This document shows positions 6,698 to 13,528 of a stretch of DNA of 13,531 nt, in pieces. Source of the stretch: Desulfobacula sp. (GTDB lineage: Bacteria > Desulfobacterota > Desulfobacteria > Desulfobacterales > Desulfobacteraceae); the NCBI GenBank assembly GCA_027858355.1, contig JAQICW010000444.1, positions 1-13,531 on the forward strand. Direction: 5' to 3'. The notes beneath the pieces are model-generated. The model was not told where the DNA came from. It worked only from the letters and a program-made list of their open reading frames with translations, and ran no database searches. A program made the position numbers and the translations under genes. Every line of letters starts with the position of its first letter. Position 1 is the first letter of the stretch.

Positions 6698-6719
6698 TTT
6701 CCTATGTTATAATAGGAAA
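6698..6719 (+). promoter_or_regulatory. Perfect 8-bp dyad in the EPS operon leader
   Basis: Arms TTTCCTAT (6698-6705) and ATAGGAAA (6712-6719) pair perfectly around the 6-base centre GTTATA, ending 37 bases before the first EPS start codon. In RNA it would form a hairpin; in DNA it could be an operator. It is followed by A residues rather than T, so it is not a rightward terminator. A TATAAT hexamer spans its right half (6708-6713) but has no -35 partner at usual spacing. Confidence 0.4.
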
Positions 6720-6756
6720 AAAGATTAATTTTAAAATTGTTGATTTGGTAAATTAA

Positions 6757-8430
6757 ATGGCAGACTTGGCACAACAGAATACCGCGATAAAACCTGAGCA
6801 GATAATCGATATTATTATCCGATATAAATGGTTAATAATTCTTCCCCTTTGTATTTCCATTACCATTGGTATTGTTTATACTGTTTTTGCAAAAAAAACC
6901 TATGAAGCCTCAACTACGATTCTAATTCAACCCCAAAGGGTGCCAATGCAATATGTTCAATCTATTGTTTCCACGGATTTGGGCCAGAGGCTCAGTACAA
7001 TTTCCCAGCAGATATTGAGTTCAAGTAATTTAGAAAAAATCATTGAACAATTCGGCTTGTTTGACAAGAACAAAAACATGTATCTTGAGGATAAAATTAC
7101 GAATCTAAGAGAGCGTGTGGATGTTAAGATTGAATATAGCGAAAAAAGAGGCAGTGATACTGACGTATTTTATGTTTCTTTTAAAGGAGAGCATCCAGAC
7201 ACAGTCAGGAGGGTTGCCAATACTCTTGCCAGTTATTTTATGGATGAAAATTTAAAGGTTCGTGAAGCCCAGGCTGTTGGTACCAGTGAATTCTTAGAGG
7301 CTGAGCTTCAAAAAATTAAGTTGAGATTGGAAGAAAAGGAAAAGATACTTTCCGAGTATAGATCAAAACATATTGGCGGTTTGCCTGATGAGCTTGAATC
7401 AAATTTAAGAACTTTGGACAGACTTCAGTTGCAATTATCAGACAGGCAGAATGCATTAGGTCAATTGGAAAATTCCATAAATATCATAAACAGTCAGATA
7501 TCAAGGACAAAACAGATCCAGGAAGAATCTGTTTTGGGAAATTTCCAGCTGGATGATTCAGGAAAAGTTATAGTCCCCATTTCAGAGGTTGAGCAATTAT
7601 ATGAAATAGAAAAAATGAAACTGGATGAATTGCTTTCAAAATATACTGAAAAACATCCTGATATTGTCAGATTAACAAAAAGTGTAAAAACATTAAAAGA
7701 GAAAGTTGAGAAGGAAAAAGAGGAAAATGAAACCCTTGCTCAAGTTGATAACCAGGAAAAGAATCCAAACCTGGCGCAAAGAAACAACCTTGTCACAATT
7801 GCAAAGGCAGATGATTTTTTATTTGAACAGCAATTACTTATTAATAAAATTAATAATGATATAAAAAAGCATGAATCTGATATAATTCAGATTCAAAAAA
7901 CCATGGTAATTTATCAACAAAGGGTGGCAGATACCCCTAAAAGAGAGCAGGAGCTTCAATCACTCAACCGAGATTACAACAATATCATGGGAAGTTATAG
8001 CTCTTTGCTGTCCAGGAAGCTTGAATCTGAAATTGCCGTTAATATGGAAAAGAAACAAAAGGGTGAGCAGTTCAGAATCCTTGACCATGCAAGGCTTCCC
8101 CAAAGGCCTATTTCTCCTGATGTGAAAATGTTATTTGTGCTGTCATTGGTTATTGGCCTTGGTCTGGGAGGAGGGATTGTATTTTTGATCGAATTTTTGA
8201 ACACTTCCATAAAAAACCCCGAACAGATAGAATCAGAATTCGACTTACCACTCCTTGCCTCAATTCCATCCTTAAAAAAGCCAGGGCCAAGCTTTAAAAA
8301 GAAAATAGACATAATGCTTTTTTCTTTATTTGCTCTGTATACAATATCAGTCTGTTCCCTTTTTGCTGTTATGAATTATCAGGGCATAGATAAAACTATT
8401 GGTTTTATAAAAACGCAATTAAATATTTGA
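6757..8430 (+). CDS. Polysaccharide chain-length determinant (Wzz/GumC family), PEP-CTERM-type
   Basis: A 557-residue inner-membrane polysaccharide co-polymerase that should set EPS chain length and link the polymerase to the outer-membrane exporter. The N-terminal Wzz domain has a membrane segment at about 25-45 (WLIILPLCISITIGIVYTVF), followed by a large periplasmic part with long coiled-coil stretches (roughly 170-250 and 290-410). A GNVR-like region (LNRDYNNIMGSYSSLLSRK) and the proline-containing RLPQRPISPD precede the second membrane segment at about 458-481. A third segment (about 520-539) follows a short cytoplasmic linker containing LPLLASIP. The tyrosine kinase domain is not fused but encoded next, 15 bases downstream, as in the exosortase-associated EPS gene sets (TIGR03007 type, from memory). 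The start ATG lacks a strong ribosome-binding site; no better in-frame start is visible. First gene of the operon, behind the sigma-54 promoter. Confidence 0.92.
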   Translation: MADLAQQNTAIKPEQIIDIIIRYKWLIILPLCISITIGIVYTVFAKKTYEASTTILIQPQRVPMQYVQSIVSTDLGQRLSTISQQILSSSNLEKIIEQFGLFDKNKNMYLEDKITNLRERVDVKIEYSEKRGSDTDVFYVSFKGEHPDTVRRVANTLASYFMDENLKVREAQAVGTSEFLEAELQKIKLRLEEKEKILSEYRSKHIGGLPDELESNLRTLDRLQLQLSDRQNALGQLENSINIINSQISRTKQIQEESVLGNFQLDDSGKVIVPISEVEQLYEIEKMKLDELLSKYTEKHPDIVRLTKSVKTLKEKVEKEKEENETLAQVDNQEKNPNLAQRNNLVTIAKADDFLFEQQLLINKINNDIKKHESDIIQIQKTMVIYQQRVADTPKREQELQSLNRDYNNIMGSYSSLLSRKLESEIAVNMEKKQKGEQFRILDHARLPQRPISPDVKMLFVLSLVIGLGLGGGIVFLIEFLNTSIKNPEQIESEFDLPLLASIPSLKKPGPSFKKKIDIMLFSLFALYTISVCSLFAVMNYQGIDKTIGFIKTQLNI

Positions 8431-8445
8431 TCCGGGAGTATATTT

Positions 8446-9303
8446 TTGGGAAAAAATTTTAAAGCTCTTGAAAAATCTGGACAAAGTATCCAGGAAGAGC
8501 AATTCAAGTCAGACAAAATTGAAGAGGTATTTCAACATCCCGGGGAAAATGAAAGCTATCAAGAAAGCTTTACAAAAGCCGATTTACCAAAAAAAATACC
8601 TCTTAATTTAAACCCTGACCTTGTTTCAGCACATAAACCCCATTCCGTTGAAGCAGAGCAGTTCAGGAATTTGAAAAATAATATTCTTTTTCCTGAAAAA
8701 GGTACTCCTCCCAGAACTATCATGGTTACAAGCGCGTCTCCTGGAGATGGAAAATCTTTTGTATCTGCAAATCTTGCTGTCAGTATAGCCCAGAGTATTG
8801 ATGAGTATGTACTTTTAATGGATTGTGATCTCAGATCCCCTTCAATTGACTCAATGTTTGGATTCAGTGATGTGGACGGATTAAGTCAATATCTATCCAA
8901 TGCCAAACCGCTTGGATCGCTGCTGTTAAATACTTTTCTGGATAAACTGAAAATTCTTCCTGCCGGGCAAATTCCTGCCAACCCATCAGAGCTTGTGTCC
9001 TCTGAATTGATGAGAAGGCTTCTCCATGAAGTTAAATTGAGATACAGTGACCGGTACATAATCTTAGACACACCACCCCCCTATGTTACTTCAGAGACAA
9101 GTGCTCTTGCGCGTCAGGTGGATGGCATTGTCCTGGTTGTCAGGCAGAGAAGAACCCACAAACAGGATATCCATGATATTATTGACGTATATGGTCGGGA
9201 AAAAATATTAGGCATTGTATATAATGATGCTAAAAAACCGTTCGGGTACGGTTCTGGTAAGTATGGATACGGGTATGGTAAATATGGATATGGTAATAAA
9301 TAA
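8446..9303 (+). CDS. BY-type tyrosine autokinase of the EPS operon
   Basis: A 285-residue cytoplasmic P-loop ATPase of the bacterial tyrosine kinase family (Wzc/CapB/CpsD type), which cycles between phosphorylated and unphosphorylated forms to control polymerisation with the chain-length protein encoded just upstream. Walker A is SASPGDGKS (96-104, K103), Walker A' is VLLMDCDLR (122-130, D126 and D128), and Walker B is YIILD (204-208). An N-terminal extension of about 65 polar residues precedes the domain. The C-terminus is a tyrosine cluster with six Tyr between 268 and 282 in GKYGYG units, the expected autophosphorylation site. Translation appears to start at TTG (8446), supported by GGGAG 7 bases upstream and the absence of a nearby in-frame ATG. 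It sits 15 bases after the chain-length gene and 9 bases before the sugar transferase gene, clearly in one operon. Confidence 0.92.
   Translation: MGKNFKALEKSGQSIQEEQFKSDKIEEVFQHPGENESYQESFTKADLPKKIPLNLNPDLVSAHKPHSVEAEQFRNLKNNILFPEKGTPPRTIMVTSASPGDGKSFVSANLAVSIAQSIDEYVLLMDCDLRSPSIDSMFGFSDVDGLSQYLSNAKPLGSLLLNTFLDKLKILPAGQIPANPSELVSSELMRRLLHEVKLRYSDRYIILDTPPPYVTSETSALARQVDGIVLVVRQRRTHKQDIHDIIDVYGREKILGIVYNDAKKPFGYGSGKYGYGYGKYGYGNK
9256..9297 (+). repeat. 21-bp tandem duplication encoding the kinase tyrosine tail
   Basis: Two in-frame 21-base units (9256-9276 and 9277-9297) differ at a few positions and encode GKYGYGY and GKYGYGN. They make up most of the phosphorylatable tyrosine tail. Copy number could change by replication slippage without breaking the frame. 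Confidence 0.7.
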
Positions 9304-9312
9304 AAGGTACCA

Positions 9313-10725
9313 ATGTTAAGGCTGCTGAAACAATACTTCCCCATTCGGAATATTCTTTTTTATATTATCGAAGGTTTTGTGATTTTCAGCTCCTTTTTCC
9401 TTGTAAACTTTTTCCTGACCAATGAGGAAGGTATTTTATTTGATTTATTCTTATGCTTGAGAATTTTTTTAATAACTTTTATCTGCCAGCTCTGTCTCTA
9501 TTATAATGATCTGTATGATTTTAAAGTGGCCTCAACCATTGTTGAAGTAACTATAAGACTTCTTCAGGCATTAGGCATTGCTTCAATAGCTTTGGCTTTG
9601 ATTTACTGGGTATTTCCTGTTGTTATTATTAACCAGGTAGTGTTTGTATTAAGCATTGTCTTTCTTATTATGTTTATTATAACCTGGCGGTTTATTTATA
9701 TTTCTATTATTAATAAAGGACTTTTTAATCAAAGTATCATTATTTTAGGATCCAGTTCCCTGGCCTTTGATATTCTTAAGGAAATTGATGCTGCTCCGGA
9801 TTGCGGTTATTCAGTTTCAGTCATCATACCTGATTCTGAAAATGAGGCCCTTGATAAAAACTTTTCAACTGATAATAAAATTTCAACAAAAATCATTATC
9901 AGGCAAGAAAAACATGACCTTTGCACTGTTGCAAAAGAGATGGGCATAAATAAGGTTGTTGTTGCATTAAAAGAGCAAAGAGGACTTTTCCCCACTGGCG
10001 AGCTCATTCGGTGCAGAACTGACGGAATAGAAGTCCTTGAAGGCAGTTCTTTTTATGAAATGCTTACGGGAAAAGTCCTTGTTACCAAAATAAAGCCATC
10101 ATGGCTTATTTTTTCAGACGGGTTTAGAAAATCAAAATCAAAAACGCTTGTAAAACGTGTCCAGGATATTATTATTTCTTCAACCATGCTGGTCCTTCTG
10201 TCGCCGCTGCTGTTAATCGTGAGCATTCTGATCAAACTGGACTCAAAAGGTCCGGTTATATTTTCCCAGGACAGGGTCGGTAAAAATAAAAAAGAGTCCA
10301 TGGTGCATAAGTTCAGGTCAATGGTTGAAGATGCGGAAAAATCAACAGGTCCTGTATGGGCCCAGGCAAATGATGACAGAATCACCCGTGTAGGAAGGGT
10401 AATCAGGAAATTTCGAATAGATGAACTTCCCCAGCTCTGGGATGTATTAACAGGAAAAATGAGCATGGTAGGCCCAAGACCGGAAAGAAAACACTTTACG
10501 GATGATCTTGAAAGCAAGATACCGTTTTATGCGGAACGATTTGTTGTAAAACCTGGTCTTACAGGCTGGGCCCAGATTTCCTATAATTATGGAGCAACTG
10601 TAGAAGATGCAATAGAAAAGCTCAATTATGATCTTTTCTATATTAAGAACCTGTCCATGACAATGGATCTGGTCATAATTCTTAGAACCATTAAGACTGT
10701 GTTGTTTGGCAAAGGCGCAAGATAG
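9313..10725 (+). CDS. Polyprenyl-phosphate sugar-1-phosphate transferase (EPS priming)
   Basis: A 470-residue inner-membrane enzyme that starts the EPS repeat unit by moving a sugar phosphate from a nucleotide sugar to undecaprenyl phosphate. Four N-terminal membrane segments (about 12-36, 43-63, 85-105, 108-132) are followed by a Rossmann-like domain (IIILGSSS at 142-149) and the C-terminal bacterial sugar transferase domain (about 281-470) with a membrane hairpin at 294-309. Catalytic features are K333-F-R-S-M337, the D370-E371 pair in RIDELPQLWD, GPRPER (387-392) and PGLTGWAQ (414-421). The stretch PSWLIFSDGF (262-271) is typical of the PEP-CTERM-associated subfamily (TIGR03013 type, from memory). 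The sugar cannot be read from sequence. The start is 9 bases after the kinase stop, with AAAGG overlapping that stop region. Confidence 0.93.
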   Translation: MLRLLKQYFPIRNILFYIIEGFVIFSSFFLVNFFLTNEEGILFDLFLCLRIFLITFICQLCLYYNDLYDFKVASTIVEVTIRLLQALGIASIALALIYWVFPVVIINQVVFVLSIVFLIMFIITWRFIYISIINKGLFNQSIIILGSSSLAFDILKEIDAAPDCGYSVSVIIPDSENEALDKNFSTDNKISTKIIIRQEKHDLCTVAKEMGINKVVVALKEQRGLFPTGELIRCRTDGIEVLEGSSFYEMLTGKVLVTKIKPSWLIFSDGFRKSKSKTLVKRVQDIIISSTMLVLLSPLLLIVSILIKLDSKGPVIFSQDRVGKNKKESMVHKFRSMVEDAEKSTGPVWAQANDDRITRVGRVIRKFRIDELPQLWDVLTGKMSMVGPRPERKHFTDDLESKIPFYAERFVVKPGLTGWAQISYNYGATVEDAIEKLNYDLFYIKNLSMTMDLVIILRTIKTVLFGKGAR

Positions 10726-10793
10726 TCTTTTATTGGTTATAATTCAATATTCTATTTAAGTTTGGTTGCAAATGTAACCGAAGAGGCGGAGCT

Positions 10794-11384
10794 ATGTCTA
10801 TTAAAAACCTTGTAAAATATCAGATAATTGTATTATTTTGTGTCCTGTACTTTATGAATATTTCAAATGCAGACGAAACTAAGGTTTCTAATCCTGTACC
10901 TGAACTTTATAAAATTGGAATAGGAGACATTTTAAAAGTTACAACCTGGAAGGAGCCTGATTTAACCATTGATGCTGCAAGGGTCAGAAGTGATGGGAAA
11001 ATTACATTCCCGCTTCTGGATGATATTCAGGCAGAAGGGTTGACAACCATGGATCTAAAAAAGGTAGTTGAAAAAAAATTAAGTGATTATGTTGAAGCAC
11101 CAAATGTGACTGTAACATTAATAAACCCCGTCAGTCGAAAATTTTATATCCTGGGTGAGATATTAAAAACAGGGGAATATCCCCTGGTAAAAAAGCTCAC
11201 AGTGATGCAGGCATTTGCCCTTGCAGGAGGATTTACCGAGTGGGCATCTAAAAATAAAATCATCCTTTATAGAAGATACAGCAACAAGGAATCAACCATC
11301 ATTATTCGATACGATGATATTATTAAAGGCGATTTTACCAAAGATATCCAGTTAAAGCCTGATGACACGATTATCGTACCATAA
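10794..11384 (+). CDS. Wza-like polysaccharide export protein
   Basis: A 196-residue periplasmic or outer-membrane protein of the polysaccharide biosynthesis/export family, expected to carry EPS through the periplasm and outer membrane. A signal peptide covers residues 1-26 (hydrophobic IIVLFCVLYF, likely cut after SNA). The poly-export domain runs from about 37 to 110, with YKIGIGDILKVTTWKEPDL and VRSDGKITFPLLDDI, and one SLBB-type domain follows at about 116-195 (FYILGEILKTGEYPL). The only cysteine, C16, lies inside the signal peptide and has no lipobox, so unlike E. coli Wza it should not be lipidated. It is also much shorter than Wza and lacks the C-terminal membrane helix, so the barrel encoded next may supply the outer-membrane pore. 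GAGG stands 7 bases before the ATG. A 68-base gap separates it from the sugar transferase gene. Confidence 0.9.
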   Translation: MSIKNLVKYQIIVLFCVLYFMNISNADETKVSNPVPELYKIGIGDILKVTTWKEPDLTIDAARVRSDGKITFPLLDDIQAEGLTTMDLKKVVEKKLSDYVEAPNVTVTLINPVSRKFYILGEILKTGEYPLVKKLTVMQAFALAGGFTEWASKNKIILYRRYSNKESTIIIRYDDIIKGDFTKDIQLKPDDTIIVP

Positions 11385-11409
11385 TTCAAATAACTCAAAT
11401 AACTCAAAT
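11383..11409. repeat. Three tandem 9-base units (AACTCAAAT)
   Basis: Three consecutive 9-base units, the first with one mismatch (T for C), fill most of the gap between the export gene stop and the ribosome-binding site of the barrel gene. They overlap the last bases of the export gene stop codon. They probably arose by slippage and have no visible function. Confidence 0.6.
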
Positions 11410-11428
11410 TTGACCATGGAGGCATACA

Positions 11429-12751
11429 ATGAAATTAAATCAAATGTTTAAATTAATTCTTCCAGCCTTATTCTTCCTGGTTTTATCGGTATTTTTTACA
11501 ACACCTGGCTTTTGCGCAAAAAAACAATTTACACCGCAGCTCTCCATCACCGAAGAATATACAGATAATTTCAACCAAACTGAAAATAACAAAGATGATG
11601 AGTTTTCAACTATTTACAAGCCAGGTTTTTCCTTTGGTATTTTAGATAAGAAAAACAGCTTTTTCTTTGGCTACAATCCCCAATACACAGATCGCATGGA
11701 TAAAAACGAATATGACACCTGGGATCATGCAGCTTCCCTGGATGCAGTCTTCCAGACATCCAAACACACAAGATTAACCTTTTCTGATTCTTTTAATAGA
11801 AGCCTGAGCCGAACTGTGCTGACAAACAATTTTGAACAGCATGATACAAATAACACAATGGCAGCATTAAATCATCAATTCGGCAAAGCAGACTCTTTTA
11901 ACTTAAGCTATACTTATAAATTTGATGATTACGACAATCCAAGCCGGGATGAATTCAAAACCCATAGACCATCAGCATTTCTGTCCTATTGGTTTGCCCC
12001 TGATTTTGGCTTTGATCTGAATACCTCCTATTCAAAAACTGATTATGAAATATCATCCAATGACCCTGAAACCATGCGAGGGGATCTGCGTTTACTAAAA
12101 AAAATCAATAAACATTTTAATGCCTATGTAAAATATGCACATACTTATACAGATCAGGATTCCGGCGATCATGCTGTATATAACCCATCAATCGGGTTTG
12201 ACTGGAAACCCACTCAGGATTCCGGCATAGCTCTTGGAGGGGGCATATTGTTCCAGGAATATGATAACAGCTCAAATTATGATTCTGAAAAATTCTTTTT
12301 GGAATTTGACATATATAAAGATTTCAGTTTTTCAAAAAGAAATAATTTATCCATTACAGGATCAAGCAGCTACAACGAATTTAATGAAGAAGCCTCCAGC
12401 CTGGGCTTTGCAATTAATTACCAGGCAGGCTTTCTCCATACCTATAAACTCACAAAAAGGCTGTCATCTAAACTCAGGGGATCATACACATTGTCTGAAT
12501 ATGATGACCCGGAAGTCAATCGAGAAGATAAAACCATGAACCTGGGTGCAGGGCTCAGCTGGTCTCCCCTGAAATGGCTGAAGTTTGATTTATCATATGC
12601 TTATATTGATTTTCAAACAGATTCCAGTCAAAGAGGTGATTATACTGAAAATAAGGCAACATTTTCTGTAAGTTTGATCCCGTCACAACCAGCTTTGATA
12701 AAGACCTCATCTTCCAGGCAATCCATGGAAAATGAAATTTTTAACTATTAG
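11429..12751 (+). CDS. Outer-membrane beta-barrel protein of the EPS locus
   Basis: A 440-residue predicted outer-membrane barrel. A signal peptide (about 1-30, cut near GFCA) is followed by many short amphipathic strands with alternating aromatic residues, for example SLNFSY-like stretches such as NLSYTYKFDDYD, FGFDLNTSYSKTDYE and LKFDLSYAYIDFQ, separated by acidic, Asn-rich loops. It resembles the uncharacterised outer-membrane proteins encoded in PEP-CTERM-associated EPS loci (TIGR03016 type, from memory). A role as the EPS exit pore or a matrix anchor is inferred from position directly after the Wza-like gene; no enzyme motif is seen. The start has a strong TGGAGG six bases upstream. It is the last intact gene of the operon: the remnant of a UDP-glucose dehydrogenase gene begins 12 bases later, with no terminator between them. 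Confidence 0.85.
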   Translation: MKLNQMFKLILPALFFLVLSVFFTTPGFCAKKQFTPQLSITEEYTDNFNQTENNKDDEFSTIYKPGFSFGILDKKNSFFFGYNPQYTDRMDKNEYDTWDHAASLDAVFQTSKHTRLTFSDSFNRSLSRTVLTNNFEQHDTNNTMAALNHQFGKADSFNLSYTYKFDDYDNPSRDEFKTHRPSAFLSYWFAPDFGFDLNTSYSKTDYEISSNDPETMRGDLRLLKKINKHFNAYVKYAHTYTDQDSGDHAVYNPSIGFDWKPTQDSGIALGGGILFQEYDNSSNYDSEKFFLEFDIYKDFSFSKRNNLSITGSSSYNEFNEEASSLGFAINYQAGFLHTYKLTKRLSSKLRGSYTLSEYDDPEVNREDKTMNLGAGLSWSPLKWLKFDLSYAYIDFQTDSSQRGDYTENKATFSVSLIPSQPALIKTSSSRQSMENEIFNY

Positions 12752-12763
12752 GAATTTTTTCAT

Positions 12764-12853
12764 ATGAATCTGACAATTATTGGAACCGGTTATGCAGATG
12801 CCCTGATTCTTGTTACCGAGTGGAAAACTTTCAGATAACCTGATTTCAACTAA
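12764..12853 (+). pseudogene. Remnant of a UDP-glucose 6-dehydrogenase gene (internal deletion)
   Basis: A 24-codon reading frame starts with MNLTIIGTGY, the usual first residues of UDP-glucose 6-dehydrogenases (start of the NAD-binding GxGYVG motif), then jumps at codon 11 to ADALILVTEWKTFR, which matches the C-terminal UDP-binding domain (usual form DAL-(L/I)-VTEW-x-x-FR) some 350 residues later in the family. A TAA at 12836-12838 follows, but the same frame continues with P-D-F-N before the next TAA at 12851-12853; family members commonly read FRxPDF here, so the first stop seems to be a nonsense change within the remnant. It lies 12 bases after the barrel gene, where a dehydrogenase gene would fit the operon. 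The active-site cysteine region is entirely lost, so it cannot be functional. The identification rests on about 28 residues matched from memory. Confidence 0.75.
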
Positions 12854-12983
12854 AAAACACACCACTTGACTAAACAATTCCTAATCAATTTGTCGGGTTT
12901 CAAAGAATATGGGGATGACCTTTTGAAGCTGATTTAAAGTCTTGATACTTTATCCCACAATGCTGTTTTTGACCCCAATAAAC

Positions 12984-13018
12984 TTGACAAAAAGAAATTT
13001 TTGCACTACATTTGTCAA
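12984..13018 (+). promoter_or_regulatory. Promoter and inverted-repeat operator of the toxin-antitoxin pair
   Basis: A perfect -35 TTGACA (12984-12989) is followed after 17 bases by TACATT (13007-13012; 4 of 6 consensus bases). The -35 lies within the arm TTGACAAA (12984-12991), which is repeated inverted and exactly as TTTGTCAA at 13011-13018, overlapping and following the -10. The two arms bracket the promoter, as expected for self-repression by a ribbon-helix-helix antitoxin or its toxin complex. The antitoxin ATG is at 13051. Confidence 0.65.
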
Positions 13019-13050
13019 CACAGTCAAAGAAAATTTTAAAAGAGAAGCAA

Positions 13051-13281
13051 ATGAAACCAGCAATCAATATAAGACTCGAAAAAGAGATGTTGAATTCTCT
13101 GGACAACTATGCCAGGGAACTGGAAAAGACAAGGACAAATCTGATTGAAAAAGCAATAGACGCTTATTTTGACAAACTGGATGAAATGGTGGCTGACAAA
13201 AGAATTGATGCCTTGAAAAAAGGTGAGACCGAAGTTATCCCCCTTGAAATAGTCTTTGCCAGAGCAGGCATTGATGTATAA
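13051..13281 (+). CDS. RelB-like ribbon-helix-helix antitoxin
   Basis: A 76-residue DNA-binding antitoxin. The N-terminal half (PAINIRLEKEMLNSLDNYARELEKTRTNLIEKAIDAYF, given here as the region 3-40) has the beta strand and two helices of a ribbon-helix-helix dimer; the charged C-terminal half should wrap around and neutralise the toxin. It should also repress its own promoter through the inverted repeat at 12984-13018. I chose the ATG at 13051 because it begins directly at the strand (MKPAINIRLE) and follows AGAG; an in-frame TTG at 13012 would place coding sequence in the operator. Its stop overlaps the toxin start by 8 bases (ATGTATAA), giving coupled translation. The subfamily (RelB, ParD or CopG type) cannot be settled by eye. 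Confidence 0.85.
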   Translation: MKPAINIRLEKEMLNSLDNYARELEKTRTNLIEKAIDAYFDKLDEMVADKRIDALKKGETEVIPLEIVFARAGIDV

Positions 13282-13528
13282 AATTGGATTTGAACCTGAA
13301 GCAGAAAAAGAATTTTTGGCTTTGCCGGATAAAGATAGAGCCTTGGTTGCAAAAAAAATAATCACGCTGCAAAAAGGCCAGTTTCATAAGGACAAACCGC
13401 TAAAAGGCAGGCACAAAGGTAAATTTTGCAAAAGAGCAGGGACCTTTCGGATTATCTATCTGAAAGAAGGAAATTTGTTATTAATAACCATTATCCGGAT
13501 TGCCCACAGAAAAAAAGTATATTCTTAG
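13274..13528 (+). CDS. RelE/ParE-superfamily toxin, probable mRNA interferase
   Basis: An 84-residue toxin, probably an mRNA-cleaving ribonuclease that acts on the ribosome and is held in check by the antitoxin encoded just upstream. The fold order fits RelE: MYKIGFEPEAEKEFLALP, a helical pair, the basic stretch KPLKGRHKGK (41-50), TFRIIY (57-62) and the end IAHRKKVY. R59, R79 and Y83 align with residues that matter for catalysis in E. coli RelE (R61, R81, Y87), and several lysines around 41-53 could serve as its basic ribosome- or RNA-contacting residues. This favours RelE-type RNase over ParE-type gyrase poisoning, though the assignment is by inspection. The ATG at 13274 sits in the antitoxin stop region; a start at 13256 would overlap the antitoxin further and add non-family residues. 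The gene is complete, ending three bases before the window end. Confidence 0.85.
   Translation: MYKIGFEPEAEKEFLALPDKDRALVAKKIITLQKGQFHKDKPLKGRHKGKFCKRAGTFRIIYLKEGNLLLITIIRIAHRKKVYS

Larger units (their letters stand above)
6041..6756. other. 716-base divergent intergenic control region
   Basis: An AT-rich non-coding stretch between the PEP-CTERM gene (leftward) and the EPS operon (rightward). I find no convincing gene in it: the longest open frame (about 66 codons at 6192-6392) starts at a TTG, has no ribosome-binding site and resembles nothing I know. It contains putative promoters for both directions, three perfect dyads (6191-6212, 6443-6459, 6698-6719) and one short direct repeat (6220-6240), listed separately. 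This density of symmetric elements is higher than elsewhere in the window and suggests an elaborately regulated divergent promoter region. The leader between the rightward promoter and the first EPS gene would be about 180 bases. Confidence 0.7.

Noticed and set aside
6666..6713. TTGACA and TATAAT upstream of the EPS operon as a sigma-70 promoter
   Set aside because: The hexamers are 36 bases apart, far from the usual 17, and neither has a proper partner at the right spacing.
10053..10517. Long open frame on the - strand inside the sugar transferase gene
   Set aside because: It is a shadow of the conserved catalytic domain on the other strand.
12752..12983. Terminator at the end of the EPS operon
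   Set aside because: I looked for a GC-rich stem followed by a T-run and found none; the only small hairpin (AAAGT/ACTTT near 12936-12952) is too weak.
13012..13050. Upstream TTG start for the antitoxin
   Set aside because: It would place coding sequence in the right arm of the operator, and the ATG at 13051 fits the domain start better.
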